From Trypanosoma brucei gambiense DAL972 (lineage: Eukaryota > Euglenozoa > Kinetoplastea > Trypanosomatida > Trypanosomatidae): a stretch of 64,000 nucleotides of DNA. Of the stretch, positions 19,598-29,503 are shown in pieces (position 1 is the stretch's first letter; every line of letters starts with the position of its first letter). Where the stretch lies: contig NC_026740.1 in NCBI RefSeq assembly GCF_000210295.1, positions 2,000,071 to 2,064,070 of the forward strand, given 5' to 3'. The notes under the pieces were generated by a model, which ran no database searches, was not told where the DNA came from, and was given only the letters and a program-made list of their open reading frames with translations. Both the position numbers and the translations under genes were made by a program.

Positions 19598-22060
19598 CTA
19601 TCGCGTGTGCCCAATGAAGAGCCTCTCGGGAACATCTGATAAGGGGATCTCATCAAAAATATCTTGTATGAAACGTGACACAACGTCGAAGCCACACAAT
19701 CCGAGTGCGGGAATGTCGTTATGAGCAGTGGGTCCCCAATCACCCCCAGATACCAAAGAAGGGCTGACACTTGCGGCGTAACTGACAGTGCTTCGCCGGT
19801 GAGCAGGTGCCCACTTGGGCGAAAGTTGCACTCCGGGGACATGACCGACCCGATATGAGGCGGCCACGCTCCTCGGGGCATCTGGAGAAGAGGCGTCGGT
19901 GTTGCTTAACCCAGAGAGAGTACCTCCCGTGGCACCACCAAACTGAATGGAGTGCCTTTGCTCAGATTGTGCAAAGGCCTTGGAGTTGCGTCGCCAGTAC
20001 TCCCTAACAATCTGAAGTTTTCGCTCACGCTCGGCGATCCCAGCGTTGAACACGTCAATGGCCTCGCGCACCTGCGCAATCTCTGCGAGACGCTGCTTCA
20101 TACAGTGCTTCACCACATCGAGTGTGCACGTCAGACCCTCGTTTAGTAACTCCGTGTCGAAATTCCGCGTCTCGTCTTCAGTTACTTGCTTCTCCTTACA
20201 AACGCTCAACTTAATTAGTTGAGCCTCGCGTTGAGCCAGTAGTTGCGCCCGCTGCCTTTCTAGCGACACGTTGTTGTCAAACAACCGTGCAGTCTCCTCT
20301 TGTTGAGCCCGCAACTTCTGTTGAAGCTCACGCACCTCTTTCTGTGTGCTTCTTTTCGAAGCGGCAAAGTGGGCCTTGTCCTCACTCAGTGCTGAGAGGA
20401 GAGTCGCGATGTGGTCAGCGTTGTAGCGCTCACTCACGCCGCGGCCAGATATGCTTGGGGGAAGGACAATTGGCGGACGTTTGATGTTTGATACGTTCTG
20501 CTTCAATATGCAGTGTGCTCCAGAGGTATACTGAACGGGACTTCGGCTAGACTTTTTAGACGTAAGGGTGGGAGTGTACTTGTTGCCGGTGTTCTCATTG
20601 TAGTTACCACTATCCTCCGGGCCTGGTCGTTTCTTCGCTTTGTCGAGCCACTTGGGTGAGGCTGTTTCCCCTCTTGCTGTGACGCCAGCCGGAACCGGCG
20701 AGGGCGAGGAATTGTTAGTTTCTTTGGCTGAACTTTCTCCAAACATAAACGGCTGGTTTCTCACAGATGGGTGGAGATGGCGTGAAGTCTCCCCATCCCC
20801 GCCCTCCGTCGTTGGAGGGCCGTCCATTCGACGACCCAATGATGCTGTGTTCCTCGTCTCCGTATTGTTGCTTTGCGTGGGTAGTTGAGGAAAAAGAGGT
20901 GATGGGCTGCCGCCTCCATGACGGGCCGCAGAGGTCAGTAACTTTTTCTCCCGAGGGAGAGCCGTGCTGCTGGATGCCGACTGAGGCCTCACAGCAGGCA
21001 GCATATCGATACGGGGAACTTTTTGCTCACTTACGTTGGGCGTTGCGGCGCTCACGCACCCGTCTCCTCTCTTTAGTGTATCTTCAACTTCTTCGTTCTC
21101 ATCTGCTCTTATCTTGATCCGCAGCCGCTGCTGTCGTTTCTCTTGCTGCAACCGCTTCCTTTCAAACTTCTCCCGCCGCATGATCAGAAGCTGCCGTGAA
21201 AGCTTGGCCTCCTCCAGTCGCACTATCCGCTCATCTTCAGTCTCAGCGAGCCAAGCGTAATCATCGTCACCTTCACTTGCTGTCACTGCACCGCCCCGCT
21301 GATTTGAGCTGCTAAACACAGGTCGGGAGCCGTGCAATCTTTGGTGCATGTCCCATGTCACAGCTTCACTAACCTCGCCGACTAATGTATCCATCGTTTC
21401 GCGCATACGTTGCAGGGTCTGTTCTCGCCTCAGCCCCTCACGTGCCACGACACGCTCGGAAAGGTTTTGCAGGACGGTGTGTCTGGCCCTCAGTGCAGTC
21501 AACTTTTGCAGCACTTCCTCTCGACCGCCACCCTCAATCCACTCTGCAATGGCTGCCCATCGTTTATGGAGTTCCTTCTTCATCTCTAACAACTCAGCTA
21601 CGCACGCCTCTGCCGACTCTCTGAAGGCTTCCAACCACGCAGCCCCCGCGTTCCGCTGGTGGTCCCGCACGGACTGCACCATCTGCAATTCCGTCGTCAG
21701 CTTCACCCGTCCCTTTTCGTGACCTTTGCGGGCCGTTTTTACAGCCTCATGTTTCGCATCAATAGCCGCCATCGTGGTTTTCTGCGCCGTTTGACTGAGT
21801 TGGGCCACAGTGCCCTCCATTTCATCCGCTTTGCTGTGCATCCACTGTGCCACATATGGGAAAGCACGACCAGCGGAAACGCTAAGATACAACAGTTTTG
21901 TTTGTTCGCTCATCGCCGGGACCGCATTGACGGATGCCACATCACCACCTCCACCCGATACCACAGTGCCGCTGACGGCACCACCGATGGTGGATTCTGC
22001 ATCCTTTACACCTGGGTCTTGCACACTAACACGCTTGTTCCGGCGCCCCGTTGGCTGCAT
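19598..22060 (-). CDS. Unknown coiled-coil protein
   Basis: 820 residues; I do not recognise a family. After a Ser/Gly/Val-rich N-terminus, residues of about 75-330 are highly charged and heptad-like (including LEEAKLSRQLLIMRREKFERKRLQQEKRQ-type sequence near 280-310), consistent with a coiled coil. Residues of about 345-560 are Ser/Pro/Thr-rich and probably disordered. A second coiled coil spans about 565-720 (KRSTQKEVRELQQKL onward). The C-terminal 100 residues are again Ser-rich and end FIGHTR. This layout is common among trypanosome cytoskeletal, basal-body and flagellar proteins, but nothing here proves such a location. The start is an ATG at 22060; the next in-frame ATG is at about residue 49. 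No membrane segment is seen. Confidence 0.85.
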   Translation of the reverse strand: MQPTGRRNKRVSVQDPGVKDAESTIGGAVSGTVVSGGGGDVASVNAVPAMSEQTKLLYLSVSAGRAFPYVAQWMHSKADEMEGTVAQLSQTAQKTTMAAIDAKHEAVKTARKGHEKGRVKLTTELQMVQSVRDHQRNAGAAWLEAFRESAEACVAELLEMKKELHKRWAAIAEWIEGGGREEVLQKLTALRARHTVLQNLSERVVAREGLRREQTLQRMRETMDTLVGEVSEAVTWDMHQRLHGSRPVFSSSNQRGGAVTASEGDDDYAWLAETEDERIVRLEEAKLSRQLLIMRREKFERKRLQQEKRQQRLRIKIRADENEEVEDTLKRGDGCVSAATPNVSEQKVPRIDMLPAVRPQSASSSTALPREKKLLTSAARHGGGSPSPLFPQLPTQSNNTETRNTASLGRRMDGPPTTEGGDGETSRHLHPSVRNQPFMFGESSAKETNNSSPSPVPAGVTARGETASPKWLDKAKKRPGPEDSGNYNENTGNKYTPTLTSKKSSRSPVQYTSGAHCILKQNVSNIKRPPIVLPPSISGRGVSERYNADHIATLLSALSEDKAHFAASKRSTQKEVRELQQKLRAQQEETARLFDNNVSLERQRAQLLAQREAQLIKLSVCKEKQVTEDETRNFDTELLNEGLTCTLDVVKHCMKQRLAEIAQVREAIDVFNAGIAERERKLQIVREYWRRNSKAFAQSEQRHSIQFGGATGGTLSGLSNTDASSPDAPRSVAASYRVGHVPGVQLSPKWAPAHRRSTVSYAASVSPSLVSGGDWGPTAHNDIPALGLCGFDVVSRFIQDIFDEIPLSDVPERLFIGHTR

Positions 22061-22754
22061 GATAGAATACGTATTTACTTTCTGTTAGTGGTGCGTATGT
22101 CCTATATTCAAGGCGTTGCCGTACGCAGCACGTGTGCTCTAAGTGTAGGCGTCAGTTGCCCAAATAAGATAAACTGTTAAATATGGGAATCACTACTGAC
22201 TAAAGGAAAAACAAAAGTGAAGTGAACAGAGCAAACCTTGCGTAATGCCAGTAAAAGCGCACATCTGAATGTCTTCACCTAAGTCTCCTTGTGCAAACAC
22301 ATGCCAAAGCTTTCATTACTGTTCAGCGAGCAGTAACGGCGTGTATATATGTGAAGGAGTCCCTTGGGCGACTCACAACCGGTTGCACTTGTAGCAGGCG
22401 TGACAATTTTTCTCATACCTTCGTTCCTCCAATTGTTTCTGCTTACAACTTTTCTTTTCTTCCACACGCCTTCGTCTGCTCTTTCCTTTTTTGCCGCTTC
22501 AGTGAATTACCATATGTAAGTGAATGACCCCACGAGGTGTGGGCGCTCAATAGGGGAATGAATAATTTTTTTAAAAAAAAGCAAAGCAACACAGATATAA
22601 ACTCTCTTCATTTTGCTTACTCTCCTGCTGATACTAATTGGAATTAGTGGCTTCGACAGATAAGAGTAGATCCATTAATGTGTTAGCGACGCTGCACAGG
22701 TCCGACACGAATGGAGGTGACTATGGGAGCTATTGCAAAACCCTTTCTCCTTTC
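22061..22754. other. Intergenic region, coiled-coil gene / E2 gene
   Basis: Spacer without a credible gene. It includes a perfect small palindrome, actaatt-gg-aattagt, at 22633-22648, in what should be the 3' untranslated region of the E2 gene on the minus strand. Confidence 0.55.
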
Positions 22755-23687
22755 TTATCCCCAAAGTGCTTTCTTCACGAGGATTGCGAAGCAAATGGCT
22801 GAGCACACCCAAATCACGTTGTCAAGCATGGAGTACGAGAGATTTATCAGTAAGCGCTGACCGAGACGCAGACGAACGCCTGGCGCGACGGGTTCTGATC
22901 TTTCTTCTGTTTGAACAGACCTCTCTGCGATATCTAATAACTTCTCCTCGGCCTTTTCCGCGGTGTCCTCAGTAGTTTCGGGAGTTGCCGCCGCTTCTTC
23001 CTCTCCGCCACCACTGCTCCCAGTGGTGGCATTGTTACAATTGTCACTGGTGCTGGTGCTGTTGTTGTTACCGGCGTCGGCACATGCTTTCGCTTTTTTA
23101 TCATTGTCACCTCTTTCATTTGCTTCCGGTTTTTTGCGCTTCGGCAATTGTGGAACACTCGCCTCGACTTCAGCCCCGACGGGAGGGTGGCCCTCCATTT
23201 CTTCGTGCCAGAGGGACTCGGCCGATTTCATGCCACAAACCGCGCAACTAAACTTCCGCGCCTCACGCGCGAGCCGCCGCTTCTCATCTGCACTCACGTA
23301 CTGGCGTGCAAGAGCGCCGATACCCTCCTCATCATCCTGTGCCATAAAAGCTCGCAATGCTACGAGAACGAGGGCAATGTCATAACGTGGCTGCCACAGC
23401 TCCGGATGGTAACTACTAACGCTGCTGCATATACTTTTTCCCACCTCAAAGCGCCCACTGGTGGTGAGGAAGGTGATATCCGGTGGACTGAAGGGATAGT
23501 CGTTGGAGAAACGGAGGACGCCGTGGTAAAGCCCTTCAGCGTATGGCGAGTCTGCCGGACCTAGAAGAGTAAAGTGCCACTCAAATATGTTGTCTTCGAG
23601 AGGAGCTGCATAGAACTCGCGCACACGGGATTTGTCAAGTTGCTCCTTTTCCCTTCCTAACCGCTGAATGGCCTTCTGTACGTTCAT
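22755..23687 (-). CDS. Tail-anchored ubiquitin-conjugating enzyme E2, UBC6/UBE2J type
   Basis: 310 residues from the ATG at 23687. UBC6/UBE2J enzymes sit on the ER membrane and act in ER-associated degradation. The catalytic cysteine is Cys87 in GKSICSSVSSYHPELWQP; the SxYHPExWQP sequence is diagnostic for this class, which replaces the usual HPN motif of other E2s. The N-terminus NVQKAIQRLGRE is typical. A C-terminal hydrophobic segment (VIWVCSAICFAILVKKALWG) provides the tail anchor. A FSCAVCG motif follows the catalytic domain; the linker is Glu/Asn/Ser-rich. The open frame continues upstream for 77 codons, but its first codon is TTG, and a pyrimidine-rich run plus AAAAGAG at about 23791-23815 lies inside it. 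I therefore place the acceptor there and the start at 23687. An ATG at 23825 is the alternative. Confidence 0.9.
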   Translation of the reverse strand: MNVQKAIQRLGREKEQLDKSRVREFYAAPLEDNIFEWHFTLLGPADSPYAEGLYHGVLRFSNDYPFSPPDITFLTTSGRFEVGKSICSSVSSYHPELWQPRYDIALVLVALRAFMAQDDEEGIGALARQYVSADEKRRLAREARKFSCAVCGMKSAESLWHEEMEGHPPVGAEVEASVPQLPKRKKPEANERGDNDKKAKACADAGNNNSTSTSDNCNNATTGSSGGGEEEAAATPETTEDTAEKAEEKLLDIAERSVQTEERSEPVAPGVRLRLGQRLLINLSYSMLDNVIWVCSAICFAILVKKALWG

Positions 23688-23789
23688 ATTTTCCCTTTCG
23701 TTTTTCTTCGCTGCAGTTGATGCAGAGGCTGATGTAGGGCGTGCGACGTCGGTACTTACTTTAGTACGGTTGCGTGAACCTGCCCCCAC

Positions 23790-23817
23790 ACTCTTTTGGA
23801 AAAAGAAGAGAAATGAC
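23790..23817 (-). promoter_or_regulatory. Probable trans-splice acceptor, E2 gene
   Basis: The minus strand reads TCATTTCTCTTCTTTTTCC followed by AAAAGAG; the AG pairs lie at about 23791-23794. Use of this site would exclude the ATG at 23825 and leave a leader of about 105 bases before the ATG at 23687. Confidence 0.5.
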
Positions 23818-24024
23818 GCAACCATGAACGTATATTGAAGTGCAGCAAAAACAGGCAACAACAACAAACAAAGGAAAGAGTTGGGAGCGAAGAAAAGTGT
23901 GACCCAGAGGCGAATCAATCAGAAAAAAAAAATGGTGATATAATGAATGGGATTAAGGGCGGATGGCCATCCTTTCATCTTTCCTTTTCCCCTCTGCTGA
24001 TATCCTTGAAGAGGTGTGTGGACG

Positions 24025-24048
24025 TATATATATATATATATATATATA
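24025..24048. repeat. (TA)n microsatellite
   Basis: TA dinucleotide tract of about 24 bases upstream of the E2 gene. Similar tracts lie near 16052, 16238, 28609, 45148, 46434, 46753, 50957, 51927 and 59392, always between genes. Confidence 0.9.
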
Positions 24049-26339
24049 CATGTACGCGTTGCGTGATGGACATGATCTTTTCTCTATTCACCAGCGTATG
24101 TCACCCACATCTTTCAAGTCTCTCCGCCCCTTTCTTTCCCGCTTCCCTTTAGTAGCATTTCACGGTGTCGATAAATGAGCACCACCCCGCGTAACGGCTA
24201 CAGGTGCATGTAGCACACATGCGGAGCGAGGGAATTAACCAAAAAAAAAGATAAAAAAAAGACATCGGGATGAATGAATGGACAAAATGCGTGGAAAGGG
24301 AAAGTAGCGTCATCCACGTAGACCACATCCCAACCCGACTCACTTTGAATGACACTTTTGGGTTAAATAGAATAAATGTATGCATGTGTGTGTGTGTGTG
24401 GATAGACAACAACAACAACAAAGGAAACCGAAATGATACCAGAGAAGGGCAAATGACACTCATTGCAGTCGGTGCAAAGTAATAATAGTAATAACAATTA
24501 GAAGTGAAGGAAATCATAATATTCGAAGGCAAAACACAACCTGCGTGAAGGTACACGTTGCATGCAAGGTGTATTCCCACGCAGCGCAATACACACAAAA
24601 CAAAACCCTTGACAGCTGGAGGTAAATACCTCCAACAGCGGCGTCCAATAAACAAATCGAAGCGCCGTGAGCTCTCATTTTTTCACTCCTGAAATATTCA
24701 CAATCCCTCCTTGCTTATCTAAACGTACCACCCATGAGACACACTAACCTTACATGAACATAAACCAGCACCGCAGCTTTTGTTCCTCTCTTCTACTTCC
24801 TGTTCAGATCCTTTTAGCACGCCCATAAAACCTCAGCTTACTTGCGCGGTTTAGGGGTGACTTCACCTTCACCTTCACCTCTCCTTTAACTGACACTTCA
24901 CACAATTCCCCATCTTTAATTAAACCAGTAAATGCTCATCTTCTTTCTGCACGAGCACATCTGGTGTTTATGTACATTTGTGTATTTATAAATGGGAGTA
25001 TTTGCTGCTCAGCCGATCGGAGCCATTCCCTCTGCCGTCTCACACTTTTGAATGGACCTGCCTGGCGCTTGTTGAAGTTAAAATGATACCTCTTCTTCTT
25101 TCTTTTTCCCCTTTACTCTATTTACCCCTTCCCCGAGACAAAACTCAGTGGCTTCAACAAATCTCCCCCGCTCGGTACGACATTTTTCTTCGTTGCACCA
25201 GCCAATCTCTAAGAGGACAGATGAGAAAATGGAGTGAAGCTACTGCAAGAACACGCATGTCGGTACGCTATTTCCATCACACGACAGTTAGCCCCGAAAT
25301 ATTTGTCATTACTGATGAAACACATAAGAAAGATGTAAAGCAGCAAGCAGTTTCGAATTCGGCATGGCAACATTTTTCTCCCCTCTTAGCTCATTATGCT
25401 CCTTTCGCCCTTACGGTGGACACAAGTCGCATTCACCACCGTGTAATGACAGGGTGTTCAGGTAAGCGACGAGTGAACATGAGGAGGGAAACTATGGTAT
25501 CGAGGAGCCGAAAGCATTAAACGGTGTCCATTTCATCAGCTTCTCGGCATATTCACTCGAGTACAACACATCATCACTTCCATTCTTCCTGCATCCTTGG
25601 CTGCATTGCAATATTCACTTCTCACGCTTGCCCTAACCCCGTCACCGTCCCAGTAAAAATAGCAACGGTAAAAAAGGAATACAACTGAAGGCGAAATTCG
25701 GCGCCACAACGGCAAGCTACGAATCGGAAGAGGAAAAAAAAAGCATGTGCGCATGTGAGGGGAAAGGGAGATAACTAATAATGCACTAGCACTACCCATC
25801 ATTACTAAGCACAACTACCTGAAGCGACGATGGCAGCAGGTATATGTGACACGCAGCCTTCCTCTTATCTACATTCGGTGTTTTAGCGTTCCCTTTTCTT
25901 CCTTTCCTTTCCCTTCCCTTCCCTTCACTTAATCGTTCATTCGTTCCGCACCAAAATGCCCTTCTCAGTTCTCCTCCTTATATTTTCCCTCTGCAGGTAC
26001 CTTTCCCTCCCCGTCACGCCAACAATATCTGACAATGAGGATGGGAAGACAGAAAACAAACAAACAAACAAACGAAAAAGATATATTGATGAAAGGTGGG
26101 AAGCGTGCGTCTCTAGAGAGCTCAGAAAATTATCTCTCATCTGACCCATGCCACTCATTCATTCCTACCCTTTCCACCCATCTCTCCTACTCTCTACTCG
26201 TCGCTGGTGACTCCTCTGTCGATCTAACGCAAGAAAGAACAAAAGAAAAAAAACTTCTTCAAAAAGAAAAAAACAAAACAACAAAATGAAACAACAACAA
26301 CCCCCCGCAAGTTATATAAGGCGGGCTAGTTACTACTTG

Positions 26340-28406
26340 CTATGAAGACGTTTTAGGCGCCACCTTTCCATTAGCCTCCGCTTCTTCGCGGGATCGACCA
26401 TCTCCAATGGTAGACATGAGGTTGTGGTACTCGAGCAACTTCTGCGTCCGTCGCTGGTTCATTTCTTCCAGCTCCTTCACCGGGTGGACAAATTTCACAC
26501 CGGACGCCAGCAACAGTTGTTCTGTGGGCTTGAAGTCTTCCAACTGCTTCACAGCCTTCTGCCCAATAAGGTCAATTTGTTGCTGCATAGTTTCCTTCAC
26601 CTCAAGAAGGTCTTTCTTGGCCTTACTGAACTCCTTCGCTTTAGGGTTGAAGGTGTCCATGGCAAGTTCCTGCTGCACGTGATAGTACTCAATGCGTTTG
26701 TCCAACTCCTCCAAGTGCCGTTCTTTTTTGTATTTAAGTTCGCCAAGCGTGAGGTAGAGCCCACGAAAGTGTGACAGGCGCTCCTTGCGCACTTCAAGCA
26801 GTTGCTCATCAGCCTCACGCTGCACCATATCCTGGAGATACTTGCCAAGATGTTGGTACGATGAACGCACCACCTCAAGCACCCTCTCGCCACATGAAAG
26901 GCTTTGATCGAGGTTTTCAATAGTTTTGCGGAGCTTCTGCTCATGCTGAGCCGCAAACAACATGAAACTCGCTGCGTCCTCCGAGCGTTGTTGCTCCTGG
27001 GCAGCCACCTCCAGCCGGTCTTCCACCAGTATGGCTCTCTCTTCCGAGAGATATTTGAGTCGCTGCTCCAATTCCTCAATAGCCCGCAGGCAGTTTTCCT
27101 GCTGCTGTTCGTTGTGACGGAACATCTTATCCCATTCAGCAAGGTACACTTTGAAGGTGGAAGTCTGCTTTGTTCGCGCAGCCATAATCTCCTCACGACG
27201 TGCGAGGAGCCGCTCCAAGTCCGTTTTCCCCCTCCTTCGTACCTGCTTCTCCCGATCCAACACTTTTGGTGCCTGTTTTGTGCTCAGCTCCTTTACAAGT
27301 GACCGCAGCTCCTTCGATGGCTCGTCCACAGAAGCCCGCTTGCTTTCCTCTATTGCTGCCTCCAACTCATCATATATGGGCCGCATGCTCTCCAGCAGGG
27401 CAGTCTTCTCAAAGTATAGTTGTTCAGAGCGTACCATATCACCATCTGTCACCGCGTCCTCCTGTTCACGCTGCTTCTCCTCCACATCAAAGGCCACACG
27501 ACGCAGGCGCTCACGTGGCCCTTCCATTATTTTTTCTAGTGGCTTTGTTTGAAGGCACTCGTTGGTCAGTCGCACGAGCGGCTGAACCCAACAGGCCCAC
27601 TCTGCAACATCATTGGCGGAATTCGAGCAGGACCCATATCCCCCTTCTAATTCCTGAAGTGACTCCTCCAGTGTTTCAGTCAGATTCTTTACCAGCGTTG
27701 TTAGGCTATTTGCCCCCACGTTCCCCCTCTGAGCAACGGAGAGAATCTTGTTGTAGGTCGGTATGTTGCGCAACTCCTTCGCACTAGCTAGCGCCCGTTG
27801 TAGTGGAGCAATCCGTCTCCGTATGGCCTCCTGCGCCGGTCCGGCAGCGGTTCCGCCAGCCTCCCCACCGGTGCTATCGCCACCTTTCGAAGCCGAGTTA
27901 TGGTTTCTGCTGCCGCTGTTGTCATTTTCCTTTTTGGAAGTGTTTGCGGGGGCGTCCGACATGACCATATCCCCTAATGCTAGCTCTAGACCACATTCCT
28001 TACGAAACGACTCTGCGTATGCCTCGGCCATGCAGTTAATCATGTTGAGTTGCTCCACCGTGATGGGCCCGTCCTTCGCACTCGGCGTTCCTGTGCCGCT
28101 GCCCTCCTGTGATGCTGTGGCAGTTTTCATGTTGGCCGCATACGTTTGAGCCAATTCCTCAAATAATTTCACAATGCGTGCGCCGCTATCACGCAGTGCT
28201 GTGCGACGCGCTTGCGCCAGGGCAACATTGTTCGTGGTGACAGCACAGGCATCCAATACGGCTTCCCGTTGCAGAAATGTTTTCCGCGTCGCAGCGACAC
28301 TCCCAGCGAAGGTCAAAGATGTGGGGACGGTGTTTGAAGGAGTTGTGGAGGAGCTGCCGTTACCATTAAGGGAGGTACCACCCTCATGACCACTCTTTTT
28401 GGTCAT
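26340..28406 (-). CDS. Paraflagellar-rod-type coiled-coil protein
   Basis: 688 residues. The C-terminal 330 residues are a long, highly charged helical region with the features I associate with the PFR1/PFR2 family: a KYLSEERAILVEDRLE segment near 480, a helical ELDKRIEYYHVQQELAMDTFNPKAKEF-type stretch near 565, and the ending KPTEQLLLASGVKFVHPVKE (626-645) then RRTQKLLEYHNLMS. The family forms the lattice beside the trypanosome flagellar axoneme. The first 60 residues are Ser/Thr/Asn-rich; an acidic/Gly-rich linker lies near 155-195. The length is close to that of the PFR proteins (about 600-700). Whether it is a major rod component or a minor relative cannot be told from sequence alone. The start is an ATG with a short low-complexity leader peptide; a later start is possible. 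Confidence 0.75.
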   Translation of the reverse strand: MTKKSGHEGGTSLNGNGSSSTTPSNTVPTSLTFAGSVAATRKTFLQREAVLDACAVTTNNVALAQARRTALRDSGARIVKLFEELAQTYAANMKTATASQEGSGTGTPSAKDGPITVEQLNMINCMAEAYAESFRKECGLELALGDMVMSDAPANTSKKENDNSGSRNHNSASKGGDSTGGEAGGTAAGPAQEAIRRRIAPLQRALASAKELRNIPTYNKILSVAQRGNVGANSLTTLVKNLTETLEESLQELEGGYGSCSNSANDVAEWACWVQPLVRLTNECLQTKPLEKIMEGPRERLRRVAFDVEEKQREQEDAVTDGDMVRSEQLYFEKTALLESMRPIYDELEAAIEESKRASVDEPSKELRSLVKELSTKQAPKVLDREKQVRRRGKTDLERLLARREEIMAARTKQTSTFKVYLAEWDKMFRHNEQQQENCLRAIEELEQRLKYLSEERAILVEDRLEVAAQEQQRSEDAASFMLFAAQHEQKLRKTIENLDQSLSCGERVLEVVRSSYQHLGKYLQDMVQREADEQLLEVRKERLSHFRGLYLTLGELKYKKERHLEELDKRIEYYHVQQELAMDTFNPKAKEFSKAKKDLLEVKETMQQQIDLIGQKAVKQLEDFKPTEQLLLASGVKFVHPVKELEEMNQRRTQKLLEYHNLMSTIGDGRSREEAEANGKVAPKTSS

Positions 28407-29503
28407 TGTGTAGTGCTAAATGAAATGCTGACCCGCGTAAGGTGATACCGGGTGTACTGTTCGTCGATAGGAAGCACACAAAACTCCTCGGAGGAGGACA
28501 CCTCACACACACGCGCACACACGCACACAAGGAATAACGAACTTTTCCCTAAGAATACGCCTCTCCAGTTGCCGTGACTAAATAACAGGAGACCAGCAAC
28601 ACTACAGGTATATATATATATATATATATCTGCTTGTATATACGCGTCTATATGTTAGCACGAGGACTCACTCAGTTTTCTTTTTCGCGACGCTCCCTCG
28701 TCTTCCTCTTAACACTTGTTTCGCCCCTTTGTTTTATCGATGTATGTTTTCTTTTCTTCTACCTTGCTACCTTTGCTTTTGCCTTTACCTTTTCTTTTAG
28801 CGGTGAATGTGCACAGGTCCGTGCGTAAGTTGTGCCTTGGTCAGTGTCGTGCTCAACTGGGGCCGCTTGGATGAGAGAATAAAGCACATGAGGAAGGGGA
28901 CAGTGAAGCGGATTTAATATATTGTGAGATAAAGAGGGGAAAACAAAGGGTAATGATTCAACTGCGGGCTGAACAGTACAACCTGCAACAACGCCAGTAC
29001 GAACTAACGACGTAACGGATGCAAAAGTACAAAAAAGCGGGAGGAAACGTATCTGTTCGCGGTAACAGTGTTTGTGCGGGGCACAGTCTTAAGTGACACT
29101 TGCTCCAAAAGTTAACATTATGCATGACAAGTAAACGAGTTATTCAACACCACTTCCCCGCACAATAACAAAAAGTTCTTTCCTCTACTTATTTCCCCCC
29201 TCATTATTCTTCATTAATCCCTTAACAAACATATAATTTTCTGAATCTTCACAAGAAGCTGTGCCTCTTCCCTCACCGCCACCCTTCATCCCCTCACACA
29301 CACAAAGAGTCAAACGTTGCGTACGCGATTGGAATGCCAGAAGAGAGCAAAGCAAAAAGGAGGCCTATCGAAACCAAAGCAGACGCCGAATAAACGAGGC
29401 TAACCAACACAAGAGAACAATAACCAAGAAGACACAGAAGGTATCCATATTATTTATTTCACTACTTTCCCTGCATTGCTCCACTCACCCATTTTTTACA
29501 CCT
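28407..29503. other. Intergenic region, PFR-like gene / SF3b3 gene
   Basis: 1.1 kb spacer with a TA microsatellite at 28609-28629 and a CA/CG-alternating tract at 28504-28530. No credible gene was found on either strand. Confidence 0.6.

Larger units (their letters stand above)
23688..26339. other. 2.65-kb gene-poor interval, E2 gene / PFR-like gene
   Basis: The longest spacer in the window. A TA microsatellite lies at 24025-24048, a near-perfect 8-bp palindrome with a 2-base gap at 24617-24634, and pyrimidine-rich tracts at 25885-25930. A 168-codon minus-strand frame (24149-24655) is poly-Tyr/Leu/His-rich and a 180-codon plus-strand frame (24978-25520) opposes the transcription unit; neither looks like a gene. 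It may contain a non-coding RNA or simply long untranslated regions. Confidence 0.55.

Noticed and set aside
24617..24634. Palindrome tggaggta-aa-tacctcca as an operator or terminator
   Set aside because: Bacterial-type operators and terminators do not apply here; a single short palindrome in 64 kb is expected by chance.
24149..24655. 168-codon minus-strand frame
   Set aside because: Runs of Tyr, Leu and His/Thr from simple repeats.
24978..25520. 180-codon plus-strand frame
   Set aside because: Would be the only plus-strand gene; no family recognised. A pseudogene cannot be excluded.
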